Below, piece by piece: positions 55,401 through 63,583 of a DNA stretch of 64,000 nucleotides; within the stretch, counting starts at the first letter, position 1, and every line of letters begins with the position of its first letter. Made by a program: the position numbers and the translations under genes. The notes under the pieces were generated by a model that saw only the letters and a list, made by a program, of their open reading frames with translations, was not told the DNA's origin and searched no databases. The DNA is from DAOPYU01 sp942493245. Its GTDB lineage: Bacteria; Sumerlaeota; Sumerlaeia; UBA8349. Location of the stretch: assembly GCA_942493245.1 (NCBI GenBank), contig OW818685.1:2728001-2792000 (forward strand), written 5' to 3'.

Positions 55401-56783
55401 AGAGGGATTCACAAACGTGATGCGGCCATCGGAATCCACTCCGAATATCCCCTCGGCTGCGGCATCGAGAATCTGGCGGATTCGTTCCTCGGCAATGAGT
55501 AACGATTCCCGCTGTGCCCGGAGTTCATCGGCCTGCTGCTGGGTTTGACGCTGGACTTCGTTGGCCAGGCGCAGGTCTTCCTGGACGCGGGTGTGCTCGC
55601 GGAGCGCGGGGATCATCATGTTGAAAGTACGCGCCAGATCCCCCAGTTCGTCATAGCTCAGCACCGCGGCTTGTGCCGACCAGTCGCCGTCGGCCGCCTT
55701 CATCGCAGCAGCGCGAAGCGATTTGATCGGCCGGATCAGCCGGTAGGTGATCCAGACGGCGCCCAGTGCCGCCAGAAGGCCCATCCCCACAATAAACCAG
55801 TTCTGAGTGGTAGCCAGTTCAACCATCGGCTGATCGAACTGGGCCCGCGACTGTCCCACCACCACCGTCCAGGGACGGTTGACCATGCGCGCATACCCCA
55901 CCACCTGAGGAAGACCGTCCGCCCCGATGCCCATCATGGAACCGAGATTGCGGCCCTGTCTCAAAACCTTCGCAAGGTCGTCTTCACCCGCGGATTCAAT
56001 ACGCTCAAGCCCATATTGCAGAGTGGGATCAATCTGCGCCAGCGTCTCGGGAGGAAGGACGCTGATGCTGTGGTAAAGCCGAGTCGTGTCTGGATGAGAA
56101 ATAATGACCTCATTTGCGTCAATCACCATGACAAAACCCTGATTGATTTGTGTACTCATGTCAACACAGACACGGTCAATCACTTCTCCTTTGAGTTTGA
56201 GCACAACCGCGCCCACAATCTGGCGGTTCTGGTCTCTGACGGGTCCGGAAAAGAAAACACCGGGTTCGCGTGTAGTGACCCCAATGGCCAGGTCGGAAAT
56301 GAAATTTTCACCCTCCAGGGCGCGGCGCATGTAGTCGCGCGTTTTCTTGTAATCGCGGCCGACCATGTTGGGACTGGTCGAAACGATACAAATACCCTGT
56401 GCGTCGGCGAGGTAGGCCAAGGCAAAGTCCGGGTTGCCAACCAACATTTCCCTGAGCCATTGCTCTACTCCAGGAAGCAATTCCGTACGCTGTTCAGGGG
56501 GAGCGGAACACGCTCTCACCACGGTCTCCGTCATGCCCACAACAGTCTGAAAGCGTTGAGCATTCTGGAACAGATGGTCCAGCCTGGCCCCAGTTGTAGA
56601 GGCCAGCATGTGAAGCCCCTGTTCCGCCGTCTGCCGGACGGTATCAATGCCCCCTTGGAGGCTCATGGTCCCCACAATGAGTAAAGGCACCACGGTGACG
56701 GGTAACAGCAAGACCAGCATCTTGACCAGAAGCGGCAGGCGAATACGGGGCCCTCGTTCGGGCAGGGAGATGTTTTGACTCAT
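52467..56783 (-). CDS. hybrid sensor histidine kinase with Cache, HAMP, two PAS, two receivers and HPt
   Basis: The 1438-aa protein starts at 56783 (AAAGGGA upstream). A helix near residues 18-40 precedes a dCache extracellular sensor with TREPGVFFSGPVRDQNRQIVG regions, then a second helix near 345-365 and a HAMP domain (RPIKSLRAAAMKAADGDW). Two PAS domains follow (GIFGVDSDGRITFVNPS, GFWLIDNNTATIEVNDS). HisKA carries the active His in FLANMSHEIRTPMNAIIG, and HATPase has LVNNAVKFTERG and GGTGLGLTIS. Two receiver domains follow, with phospho-acceptors in LVLMDWRMPGMDG and LVLMDLQMPELDG. Near the C-terminus ILAHTAKGVSGNIGA is the HPt His. This is a complete phosphorelay in one chain. The output partner is not adjacent. 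Confidence 0.93.
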   Translation of the reverse strand: MSQNISLPERGPRIRLPLLVKMLVLLLPVTVVPLLIVGTMSLQGGIDTVRQTAEQGLHMLASTTGARLDHLFQNAQRFQTVVGMTETVVRACSAPPEQRTELLPGVEQWLREMLVGNPDFALAYLADAQGICIVSTSPNMVGRDYKKTRDYMRRALEGENFISDLAIGVTTREPGVFFSGPVRDQNRQIVGAVVLKLKGEVIDRVCVDMSTQINQGFVMVIDANEVIISHPDTTRLYHSISVLPPETLAQIDPTLQYGLERIESAGEDDLAKVLRQGRNLGSMMGIGADGLPQVVGYARMVNRPWTVVVGQSRAQFDQPMVELATTQNWFIVGMGLLAALGAVWITYRLIRPIKSLRAAAMKAADGDWSAQAAVLSYDELGDLARTFNMMIPALREHTRVQEDLRLANEVQRQTQQQADELRAQRESLLIAEERIRQILDAAAEGIFGVDSDGRITFVNPSACNLLGFSAEEMIGQPSHSLIHQHRPDGSEYPQEECPMYAAYKRGMVSRIDDEFLWRKDGSGFPVEYGVRPIFKDGAILGAVISFANITERKRNEQALASSERKIRRILETCNEGFWLIDNNTATIEVNDSMCRILGRSRENIVGQSIFDFTDEENLRIFKENIALRARGEAGAYEIALSQPDGNLVPCLVNATPLFDEKENKIGSFALFSDITARKQQEEALLQARKTAEEATQMKSMFLANMSHEIRTPMNAIIGLSYLALKTDLDNKQRDYVSKIHNAGTSLLGIINDILDFSKIEAGKLDIETTDFLLDEVMNSVTTLTGQKAQEKGLEFLLDAPSSVPQNLLGDPLRLGQIITNLVNNAVKFTERGEIRLQVELLKKTGDKVNLKFSVRDTGVGMTREQAAKLFQPFMQADMSTTRKHGGTGLGLTISMRLVEMMGGRIWLESEPGAGTTFLFTVWLGVGSATGPKDRVPERLQDLSVLVVDDNSAAREILVDTLSGITRRVDAVASGPEAVASVVQHAESDPYDLVLMDWRMPGMDGLQATQIIRQNSQIAQQPAIVIVTAFGREEVREEAEKSHVDGFLLKPVTKSTLVDTLVSLFRSASDEGTGMGAVADQQEAILAGMRILLAEDNEINQQIAVELLEGVGAFVDIANNGRETVEKLQQGSFPPPYDLVLMDLQMPELDGYQATAKIRDDVRLKDLPIIAMTAHATIEERQRTLQAGMIDHITKPIDPDAMFETILRWIKVNPGASPSRTQPLDVPPAHTEEKIPDLPEIPGLDTAAALKRVGGNRKLYLSLLRKYLEGQENAPDRISQALSAGDRQSAEILAHTAKGVSGNIGATAVQLAAGELEHAIKHNEPAEQTQAALERFASALSEFIGNLKPALLAGSPEPEPSRDAQSVPSDIGPIVRRLADLARENDSEAVDYMETVRADLRGTLTDNEHAELEKALSMYDFAGALQCLTNVAERLNIAL

Positions 56784-57344
56784 GACGGGTTCCCTTTCAA
56801 ATGGGCTGGAACAATGGAATGCCCCGCGGCCGATCTTATTGCACGAGAGATCTCGATCCACTCTTGTCCAGAATAGCGTTTTGAAAAAGAGATTCCCGGC
56901 GCGAACTGGCAAATACAGTCGCCACGCACATCATGGCTCACTGTCAACCAAGGATTCACTCTCATGATACGGGTCGCCAGCCTCTTCCGTCAATCGTTCA
57001 TGCACATTCCCCGGGGAATTTAAATGCCCTGGCGGCCTCTACCTCGCCGAGTGTCTCGATGTGGGAAACGGGGCGAACCCGAGCAAAGTCCATACGACAA
57101 TAATTCGGACAAATACCGCTTGCCGAGTGTTTCAATTGTATCTAAACTGACTCGACTGAAACATGCAGGTGGATTGCCATGTTGAGCAAGTTCTCTTTCA
57201 AACCTTCTACTGGACGCATAGGTATTCAGACAAACGACAGGAAACATCAGAAGGAATCACTCATTGGAAATCAGCGCCTCGTGTCAGATATGAGAAAAGG
57301 GTCAACAATCCATTTCCGTTCTTTACTTTCAAGGAGAATCTCCC
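56784..57344. other. intergenic region, no gene seen
   Basis: This 561-base divergent spacer between the hybrid kinase and mtnA has no coding signal I trust. It contains an inverted repeat TGTTTCA (57128-57134) / TGAAACA (57157-57163), which might be an operator. No RNA gene or riboswitch was recognised. Confidence 0.5.
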
Positions 57345-58424
57345 ATGCAGGTTGAAGGCCAACACTATCGCACCGTCTGGATGGAAGCGGGAACGATCCG
57401 GATGATCAACCAGCCCCTGATCCCCCACCGGTTCGAGATCGTGGATCTCCATACGACCGACGAAGTGGCCCACGCCATCCAGACCATGATTGTGCGGGGC
57501 GCACCCGCGATCGGCGCCACCGGCGCTTACGGCCTGGCTCAGGCAGCCCTGAACATCTCGGGGGACAACTGGCGCGACCAGGTGGACGCCGCCGCGCGGC
57601 AACTGGCCGCCACCCGCCCCACCGCGCGCGATTTGTTTTATGCCCTGGAGCGAGTCCAGAAAGCCATCCAGCAGGCGTCCGATCTGGAAACCGCGCGTCA
57701 GGCAGCAGTCGCGTGCGCCAATCGGTTGGCCGAAGAGAACGCAGCCGCCTGTGAAAAAATCGGAGAAATCGGCGCGGAATTGATCGAGGACGGTTTCCGG
57801 ATTCTCACCCACTGCAACGCAGGCTGGCTCGCCACAGTGGACTGGGGCACAGCCCTGGCCCCCATCTACAAAGCGACTCGGCAGGGCAAGAAAGTGTTCG
57901 TCTTCGCCGATGAAACCCGCCCCCGCTGTCAGGGCGCCAGCCTGACGGCCTGGGAACTCTGCGGCGAACAGATCCCCCACGCCATCCTCGCCGACAACGC
58001 GGCGGGCTACTTCATGGCCGCTTCCCAGGTGGACATGGTCATCGTGGGCACCGACCGCGTGGCGCGCAACGGCGACGTGGCCAACAAAATCGGCACCTAC
58101 GAAAAAGCCGTTCTGGCCCGGCGTCACGGCATCCCGTTCTACGTGGCCGCGCCCGCCTCGACCATTGACTTCGACTGCCCCACCGGCGCCCACATCCCTA
58201 TCGAAGAGCGCAGCCAGGACGAGGTCCTCTACATGTTCGGTCGTGACGACAACGGCGAACTGCGCCGCGTCCGCATCGCGCCCGACCGAAGCGAAGCGCG
58301 CAACCCAGCATTCGACGTCACCCCCGCCGGGCTCGTCACGGGCCTGATCACCGAGAAAGGGATCATCAAACCGGGTGAACTCGAGGAACACGAAGGGGCG
58401 TTGATGGGGGACAGGCAGTCCTGA
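57345..58424 (+). CDS. mtnA: S-methyl-5-thioribose-1-phosphate isomerase
   Basis: The 359-aa protein isomerises methylthioribose 1-phosphate to methylthioribulose 1-phosphate in the methionine salvage pathway. The eIF2B-like fold shows MIVRGAPAIGATGAYGL, the catalytic Cys in THCNAG and the catalytic Asp in GTDRVARNGDVANKIGTYE. AAGGAG lies 8 bases before the ATG. Other salvage genes are not adjacent. Because the family includes ribose-1,5-bisphosphate isomerases and archaeal homologs, a related sugar-phosphate substrate cannot be excluded, but the motifs favour MtnA. Confidence 0.92.
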   Translation: MQVEGQHYRTVWMEAGTIRMINQPLIPHRFEIVDLHTTDEVAHAIQTMIVRGAPAIGATGAYGLAQAALNISGDNWRDQVDAAARQLAATRPTARDLFYALERVQKAIQQASDLETARQAAVACANRLAEENAAACEKIGEIGAELIEDGFRILTHCNAGWLATVDWGTALAPIYKATRQGKKVFVFADETRPRCQGASLTAWELCGEQIPHAILADNAAGYFMAASQVDMVIVGTDRVARNGDVANKIGTYEKAVLARRHGIPFYVAAPASTIDFDCPTGAHIPIEERSQDEVLYMFGRDDNGELRRVRIAPDRSEARNPAFDVTPAGLVTGLITEKGIIKPGELEEHEGALMGDRQS

Positions 58425-58440
58425 TTCGAGGGGGTGAAAC

Positions 58441-58560
58441 GGAACCGCAAGAAACCGTAGAAGACTCAGAACACGCAGAAAGAGAAAAAGAGGTGGAAGT
58501 GTTTTTCCGGTTGTCGCTCGACCTTGTTTTTCTGCGTATTCTGCGTATTCTGCGGTTCAG
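58441..58560. terminator. inverted spacer repeat between convergent genes
   Basis: GAACCGCA (58442-58449) pairs with TGCGGTTC (58551-58558) and ACGCAGAA (58473-58480) with TTCTGCGT (58530-58537). The right arm holds tandem TCTGCGTAT units. It lies between the convergent mtnA and amrB genes, so a bidirectional terminator role is plausible. Confidence 0.5.
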
Positions 58561-58586
58561 ACCAGGAACTCTTCAAAATCGATCTT

Positions 58587-59888
58587 TCAGATTTCCGAGT
58601 CGGCATCTTCATAAAAAACCAGACTGGCGAAGCTGACGAAGCTGTCCGTCTGCGGTTCCGGGTGCAGGTCGTAGTGGAGCAGTTTACCGGAACAGGCGGG
58701 CGGAAGGGCGGTCATCATCGTGTAGATGGGCGGGAGACCGCAGACCTTCTGCGCGTCTTGGGTGACCTGCAGATGGCGGAAGAAATCTTCCGCCCGCATC
58801 GCCTCGACGTGTTCGAGCATCTCTGTGTCCAGACGACGGGTGGAATCGAGCTGCGACTCCGTCAACCCTTCCTCGTCCCCGAACTTCTTCCCCATATGGC
58901 TCAGGTCCGCCCCCACCACATAACAGACGCGTTTACCGGAGGCCGCCACCGCCTTCTGCAAGGCTTGGACAAACAACCGCATCTCTTCCGCCTCGGAGGG
59001 AATTTCATTCTCGGCGATATACGCGTGAAACGACCCGACCAGAATCGGCAGAATCTTGAACGGATGCGGACGGCGGCGCGGGTGGCCATTGGAACCGGCA
59101 TCGCCGGACGGCTGCCCATACAGGTGTTGCAGAAAAAGAATCGGAAACTCGAGGGAATGCTCGAATTTGTGGAGGTATTCGTCTTCCATCAAGTCAAAGG
59201 GACAGGCTTCGCGCAACGCGTTCGCCGTTTCCAGACAGGTTTCGACCACCCCCAGTGGGGTGCGAAAAGATTTGTTTGTCAGAATAAAGGGACGATTGGT
59301 CGGTTGGTGCGCGGTGCCGAGAAGGACGAAGAGATCGGGCGCCGGATCGGCCTGGGCCAACGCGGCAAACGCATAGGCGGAACAGATCCCCCCCACCTGG
59401 GGGTCTATATGGGGGACCACCACCCCTTGGATCGTCTGACGCGCCCCCTTTTCCCAACCGAGTCCCCGTGTGTTCACCTCGGAATAGAAACCCGTAATCT
59501 GACGGTCGAGCGCCACCGGATCGCTTTCATACGCCGCCCCGGCATGCGCCGCTTCCCGGACGGGCTGATTGCGGAACTCCGAGAGTCGCTGCTGGCGCAA
59601 CGCCTCGAAGCGTTCATTCTGAAGCAATCCCAGATGGTCGAGTTCCTGAATCACCTTACGAATTTCGTCGAGTTGGAGCCGGTACCCGAATCGCTGTTCG
59701 AAGACCCCTTGAAGATCGGACACCGAACGCGTCCCGTCCATGAGCGTCAACAACAGAAAGGTCGGTACCGACACGCTGATCTGCTCTTCGATGAAGTGAA
59801 AAGGATCGCGCAACACGACGATCTGTTGCTCGCCCAAATCCACGGGGATCGGTTCCAGCGGACGCACCTGCGGGCATTGTTCATCCAT
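58587..59888 (-). CDS. amrB: AmmeMemoRadiSam system protein B (Memo-like) with PqqD-like N-terminal domain
   Basis: The 433-aa protein has two parts. Residues 1-110 look like a PqqD/winged-helix module (ISVSVPTFLLLTLMDGTRSV). Residues about 115-430 are the Memo domain: HAGAAYESDP, VVPHIDPQVGGICSAYA, LLGTAHQPT, VVGADLSHMGKKFGDE and GKLLHYDLHPEPQTDSFVSF. Memo proteins resemble non-heme iron dioxygenases, and in bacteria they occur with AMMECR1 and a radical SAM enzyme. The latter starts at 341 on the same strand, far away. Its start overlaps the ribF stop by 8 bases, so translation is coupled. No AMMECR1 (protein A) domain is found in the window. Confidence 0.9.
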   Translation of the reverse strand: MDEQCPQVRPLEPIPVDLGEQQIVVLRDPFHFIEEQISVSVPTFLLLTLMDGTRSVSDLQGVFEQRFGYRLQLDEIRKVIQELDHLGLLQNERFEALRQQRLSEFRNQPVREAAHAGAAYESDPVALDRQITGFYSEVNTRGLGWEKGARQTIQGVVVPHIDPQVGGICSAYAFAALAQADPAPDLFVLLGTAHQPTNRPFILTNKSFRTPLGVVETCLETANALREACPFDLMEDEYLHKFEHSLEFPILFLQHLYGQPSGDAGSNGHPRRRPHPFKILPILVGSFHAYIAENEIPSEAEEMRLFVQALQKAVAASGKRVCYVVGADLSHMGKKFGDEEGLTESQLDSTRRLDTEMLEHVEAMRAEDFFRHLQVTQDAQKVCGLPPIYTMMTALPPACSGKLLHYDLHPEPQTDSFVSFASLVFYEDADSEI

Positions 59889-60903
59889 GAGCGGCCTCCT
59901 TGTCCCCGGGGGGCGTGTGACCCTGAAACGACTCGAACGGATGCGAGTCGAGAATGGCGCGTGTCAACGTCTCGTCCACTCGCAAACGATCGAGCAACGC
60001 GTGTACGTTTTCAAATTTACGCTCTTCGCGAATCCGCTCCATGAAGACAATCCGCAGGGTTTCACCATAGAGATCCCGTTTCTCAAAATCGAACAGAAAG
60101 ACCTCGGCCCGATAGAGCGAACCGGTGAAGGTGGGACTCCAGCCGATGTTCATCATCCCCTTACAGGCCCGACCGTTCAGAACCGCATACACGGCATAAA
60201 CCCCCGCAGCCGGAATCGCGAAAGAGGTATCGAAGTCCACATTGGCCGTGGGGAATCCCAGCTGCGCCCCGCGTCCGTGCCCGTGAACCACCGGCCCTTC
60301 CAGTTCATAGGGCCGCCCCAGGATCTCGGCCGCCAGACGAACCCGACCCAGATCGATCAAGTCGCGGATATAGGTGCTGCTGACCGGATGTTCCTCATGG
60401 AAAACCGCCGACACCACATCCAGGCCAAATCCATACTCCACGGATTTTTGTTTCAGAAACTCCGTATCCCCCTGGCCGTCTCTTCCGAAACGAAAATCAT
60501 ACCCGACAATCAAATGGTCAATGGCCAGACGTTTGACCAGGATTTCTTCCACAAAAGTCTGCGGATCGGTCGAAGCCAGTTCCGCGGTGAACGACGGCAT
60601 GACCAGGACGTCCACCCCCATTTCCTGCAGAATTTTCTGTTTACGAGCCGGGCTCAACAACGTCTTGGGCGCATAGGGCGGCGCCAGAACGGACAGGGGA
60701 TGGTTGGAAAACGTGAACACCATCGCCGTTCCCCTGCCGGACGGGACACGCGCCTTTTCGACCACTTTGCGGATCAACTGCTGGTGTGCCTGATGCAATC
60801 CATCGAAGACCCCGGATGTCAGAATCCGCGGTCCCGGAAATGCCTCAATCCGCTCTTCCTCAATCGCCTGCCCGTTTCCCGGCAAGTGTTTCAAGACAAT
60901 CAT
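59881..60903 (-). CDS. ribF: bifunctional riboflavin kinase / FAD synthetase
   Basis: The 340-aa protein converts riboflavin to FMN and FAD. The N-terminal nucleotidyltransferase has GVFDGLHQAHQQLI (the usual GNFDGVHxGH is altered but keeps the His), FSNHPLSVL and the VSSTYIRDLI motif. The C-terminal kinase has GRGAQLGFPTANV and MNIGWSPTF. The ATG at 60903 follows GGAG and overlaps the stop of the SAM hydrolase gene as ATGA. It is the third gene of the kinase-SAM hydrolase-ribF-amrB operon. Confidence 0.94.
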   Translation of the reverse strand: MIVLKHLPGNGQAIEEERIEAFPGPRILTSGVFDGLHQAHQQLIRKVVEKARVPSGRGTAMVFTFSNHPLSVLAPPYAPKTLLSPARKQKILQEMGVDVLVMPSFTAELASTDPQTFVEEILVKRLAIDHLIVGYDFRFGRDGQGDTEFLKQKSVEYGFGLDVVSAVFHEEHPVSSTYIRDLIDLGRVRLAAEILGRPYELEGPVVHGHGRGAQLGFPTANVDFDTSFAIPAAGVYAVYAVLNGRACKGMMNIGWSPTFTGSLYRAEVFLFDFEKRDLYGETLRIVFMERIREERKFENVHALLDRLRVDETLTRAILDSHPFESFQGHTPPGDKEAAHG

Positions 60904-61706
60904 ACCCACTCCAATTCAAAGAATTCGCCCTGTTGAGAACTCCACTTCCGAGCGGCAGAGCCTTGGTTGATCCCAATCTCGAGCAACCCGGAACTTCCCC
61001 AGTACATAAGAGGGTGGTTGAACGGCACCGCCGAGAAATGCGGCGCAATGCCGATGATGAGGTGATTCTTGTAGCGCAGTTTCAGTTTGTGCGGATCGCC
61101 ACACCGCCCGAGCATCTCCGGCGTGACATTGGTCAACAGATTCCCGTAAGAATCAATATAAATGATCCGTCCAGCCAGCGATTGCGGCTTGAGGTCAATG
61201 TTGTCGAAGTACGGCAGCTTGACCAGATTGGCCAGAGGCGAACCGAAGTCTTCAAGCGGCGTTTTCTGACACAAATGCGCCGCCGCCGGGGCAAAAATAT
61301 CCCGGCCATGAAAGGTCTGACTCCGGGTCTCCAGCATCATCTCCGGACACTCGATAATATGGGCCTGCCAATAGGTGGACTGTGTTGCGACATACGTCAA
61401 CAGGCCGTTGTTGGGCGCGACGTAGAAGTATTTCTCGTCGCGCGCCACGACCGGCTTTCGATCGGACCCCACCCCGGGATCCACCACACACAGAAAAACC
61501 GTGCCTTCCGGGAAGTAACCATGACTGACCATCAGAACAAAAGCGGCCTCCTGAATCGCCTGTTTGGTGATACTGTGCGTGACATCCACCAAGTGCGCGT
61601 TCGGGGCGATGCTCAGAACCACCCCTTTCATCGTGCCGACATACCAATCGCTCAACCCCATGTCGGTCAAAAGAGCCACAACGGGCGGATCGGGCGGCTT
61701 CAACAT
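60900..61706 (-). CDS. S-adenosylmethionine hydrolase (SAM hydroxide adenosyltransferase, DUF62 family)
   Basis: The 268-aa protein splits SAM to adenosine and methionine, using an activated water. Family sequences are VALLTDMGLSDWYVGTMKGV at the N-terminus, VVDPGVGSDRKPV, FVAPNNGLLTY-like APNNGLLTYV and GRDIFAPAAAHL, then the C-terminal domain with IYIDSYGNLLTNV. The start at 61706 is chosen because upstream translation lacks similarity and LKPPDPPVVALLTD is the normal beginning. The stop overlaps the ribF start by 4 bases. The physiological reason for SAM hydrolysis here is unknown. Confidence 0.9.
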   Translation of the reverse strand: MLKPPDPPVVALLTDMGLSDWYVGTMKGVVLSIAPNAHLVDVTHSITKQAIQEAAFVLMVSHGYFPEGTVFLCVVDPGVGSDRKPVVARDEKYFYVAPNNGLLTYVATQSTYWQAHIIECPEMMLETRSQTFHGRDIFAPAAAHLCQKTPLEDFGSPLANLVKLPYFDNIDLKPQSLAGRIIYIDSYGNLLTNVTPEMLGRCGDPHKLKLRYKNHLIIGIAPHFSAVPFNHPLMYWGSSGLLEIGINQGSAARKWSSQQGEFFELEWV

Positions 61707-61758
61707 CTCGGGACTGCCTTTCTGACAGGATAAGAACGCGACCGTTCCTTCCTTACAC

Positions 61759-63303
61759 TTATTCGACCTCAAACCGGGCTTCCAATTCCGGTATGGAAGC
61801 AGCGGAAGAACCGGGAGATTCCACTTGAACCCGGAACAGATAACTGCCTGCATCTTCAATCTTCAGAATACAGTTCCCATCCGGTGTTCGGCGGGTCTTC
61901 TGAAAACCGGAGACATCTACTCGTTCCAGCACAACGCGGTAAAGCGGAGGCCGATCCTCGAGAGACTCACACGCCCAACGCGCAATCAGATAATCCCCCA
62001 CTTTGTACCGCGTCGCCGGTCTGCGTCCCAGCCACATCAGCGAAACGTCCGGCGTAGCGCCGTCGGGAGACGGAGGCCGGGCCTGAGCCTGGTCGCCCGG
62101 GTTTTGCCCCACGGTCCTGCTGCTCTGTCCGCTCGAAACGGAGGCCGAAGAGGATTGAAAAAACTTCCATGCGAGAAACCCCACGCAAAGTACCAGAAGG
62201 GGCACACACACCAGGAGAATCCACCCTTCCTTTTTGAAGCCGGGAACAGGTGACTCCAACTTTTCGGGAACCTTACGGGGAACCAGCGCATTTTGCTGAA
62301 CCGCAGACGCCACAAATGGCGCGCGCGCGAGTTCTCCTCCCCCAACCGCCTCCCCAGCGAAGACTGGCGGCGGACTGCAAACCGGAGACGCGGACAACGC
62401 CGGGGTTCCTGCTCCCTTCCGTACGGACGGACCTTCCGGCTGAGCAAAAATCTGGGAATAGGGCAAATGGGACAAGGGACGAAGCGCTTTGCGCAGCTGG
62501 AGCGAAAGTTCGCTCGCCGAACGGAAACGCTCGTGTGGATCCTTGGCCAGCGCTTTGAGCAAAACCTGATCCGCCTCGAGCGGCAGCATGGAATTACGCT
62601 GGCTGGGCGGGGTAGGCGGAGTGGAGACGTGCTTGTAGAGAAGCGAAGCAATTTCCCCGGTAAAAACCTGGTGGCCGGTAAACAGCCGATAAATCACACA
62701 CCCGAAGGCATACAGATCGGCGGCGGGCGTCACCTCCTCGCCTCGTACCTGCTCCGGCGACATGTAGAACGGGGTTCCCATCATGGCGCCTTCGACGGTC
62801 AACGTGGCCATCGAGGAAGCGCGCGCGATGCCGAAGTCCATGATCTTGGCCTTCTGATTCCCGGACGTAATCACAATATTGGCCGGTTTGATGTCGCGGT
62901 GAACAATGCCCTGAGCGTGGGCCGCGTCAATCCCCTGGGCAATCTGGTTAATAATTTCCAGAAGATCGGAAACAAATATGGTCGTCGCCTCTTCGCTCAA
63001 GAACTGATCGAGCTGCATCCCATCCACATATTCCATGACGATGTAAGGGGGCGGACCGGGACGGACATCGTAGATCGAAACAATATGGGGGTGCCCCACC
63101 TGAGCGCACAGATGCGCCTCACGCACGAAACGCCCCGAAAACTCAGGATTTTCCAAGACCTGCGGCGATGGAATCTTGATCGCCACCGTGCGGTTCAGGT
63201 TGATCTGACGGGCTTTATAGACCTTCCCCATCCCGCCGCTGCCGAGCACGCCGAGAATCTCGTAACTTCCATCGAGAACTGAACCGGGTTCCTGGTCCAC
63301 CAT
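61759..63303 (-). CDS. membrane-anchored Ser/Thr protein kinase (Hanks type)
   Basis: The 514-aa protein has a complete kinase domain at about 15-275: glycine loop LGSGGMGKVY, catalytic Lys in VAIKIP, HRDIKPANI catalytic loop, DFGIA and the activation segment ending GTPFYMSPEQ. A Pro/Ser-rich linker leads to a membrane helix near residue 365 (ILLVCVPLLVLCVGFLAWKF). About 130 extracellular residues follow, with no PASTA repeats. This is PknB-like without a known ligand domain. It is the first gene of the operon with SAM hydrolase, ribF and amrB. The ATG at 63303 is used; the GTG at 63309 is an alternative. Confidence 0.9.
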   Translation of the reverse strand: MVDQEPGSVLDGSYEILGVLGSGGMGKVYKARQINLNRTVAIKIPSPQVLENPEFSGRFVREAHLCAQVGHPHIVSIYDVRPGPPPYIVMEYVDGMQLDQFLSEEATTIFVSDLLEIINQIAQGIDAAHAQGIVHRDIKPANIVITSGNQKAKIMDFGIARASSMATLTVEGAMMGTPFYMSPEQVRGEEVTPAADLYAFGCVIYRLFTGHQVFTGEIASLLYKHVSTPPTPPSQRNSMLPLEADQVLLKALAKDPHERFRSASELSLQLRKALRPLSHLPYSQIFAQPEGPSVRKGAGTPALSASPVCSPPPVFAGEAVGGGELARAPFVASAVQQNALVPRKVPEKLESPVPGFKKEGWILLVCVPLLVLCVGFLAWKFFQSSSASVSSGQSSRTVGQNPGDQAQARPPSPDGATPDVSLMWLGRRPATRYKVGDYLIARWACESLEDRPPLYRVVLERVDVSGFQKTRRTPDGNCILKIEDAGSYLFRVQVESPGSSAASIPELEARFEVE

Positions 63304-63438
63304 CTGCACTCACCCGCATACAACCTGAGTCTGGGTCTCTCCTGCGGCATTCTGGCCGGGAATTTCTATCATCGCGGGTTGGGTGACTCGTGTCAATCGC
63401 GAAGTCGGAAAGGAAGGCGCTGAAATCGGACGCGACAA

Positions 63439-63509
63439 TTCCCTTGACCAACCGCCCGCCGTGAGTATCTTTAAGAGGTCTGCGCTGGCGCGCAGAACCG
63501 TCAAGGGAA
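63439..63509 (+). promoter_or_regulatory. putative lpxA promoter within nested inverted repeats
   Basis: TTGACC (63444-63449) and TATCTT (63466-63471) with a 16-base spacer look like a sigma-70 promoter for lpxA. The -35 lies in TTCCCTTGAC (63439-63448), whose perfect complement is at 63500-63509. Between them CTGCGC/GCGCAG (63480-63495) makes a smaller hairpin. This could be an operator pair or a leader structure. Confidence 0.55.
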
Positions 63510-63583
63510 ATACCTTACGGAAAGCGATTCCCCTGCGTGGCCGCCTTCCTTCCCTGGCGAAACTCCCTTGCAGAGGTTTTTAT

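Noticed and set aside
56784..57344. Riboswitch before mtnA (SAM-type)
   Set aside because: I saw no kink-turn or conserved SAM-box core; only a weak inverted repeat is present.
57163..57405. 80-codon frame ahead of mtnA
   Set aside because: It overlaps the mtnA start, has no domain and lacks a good ribosome binding site.
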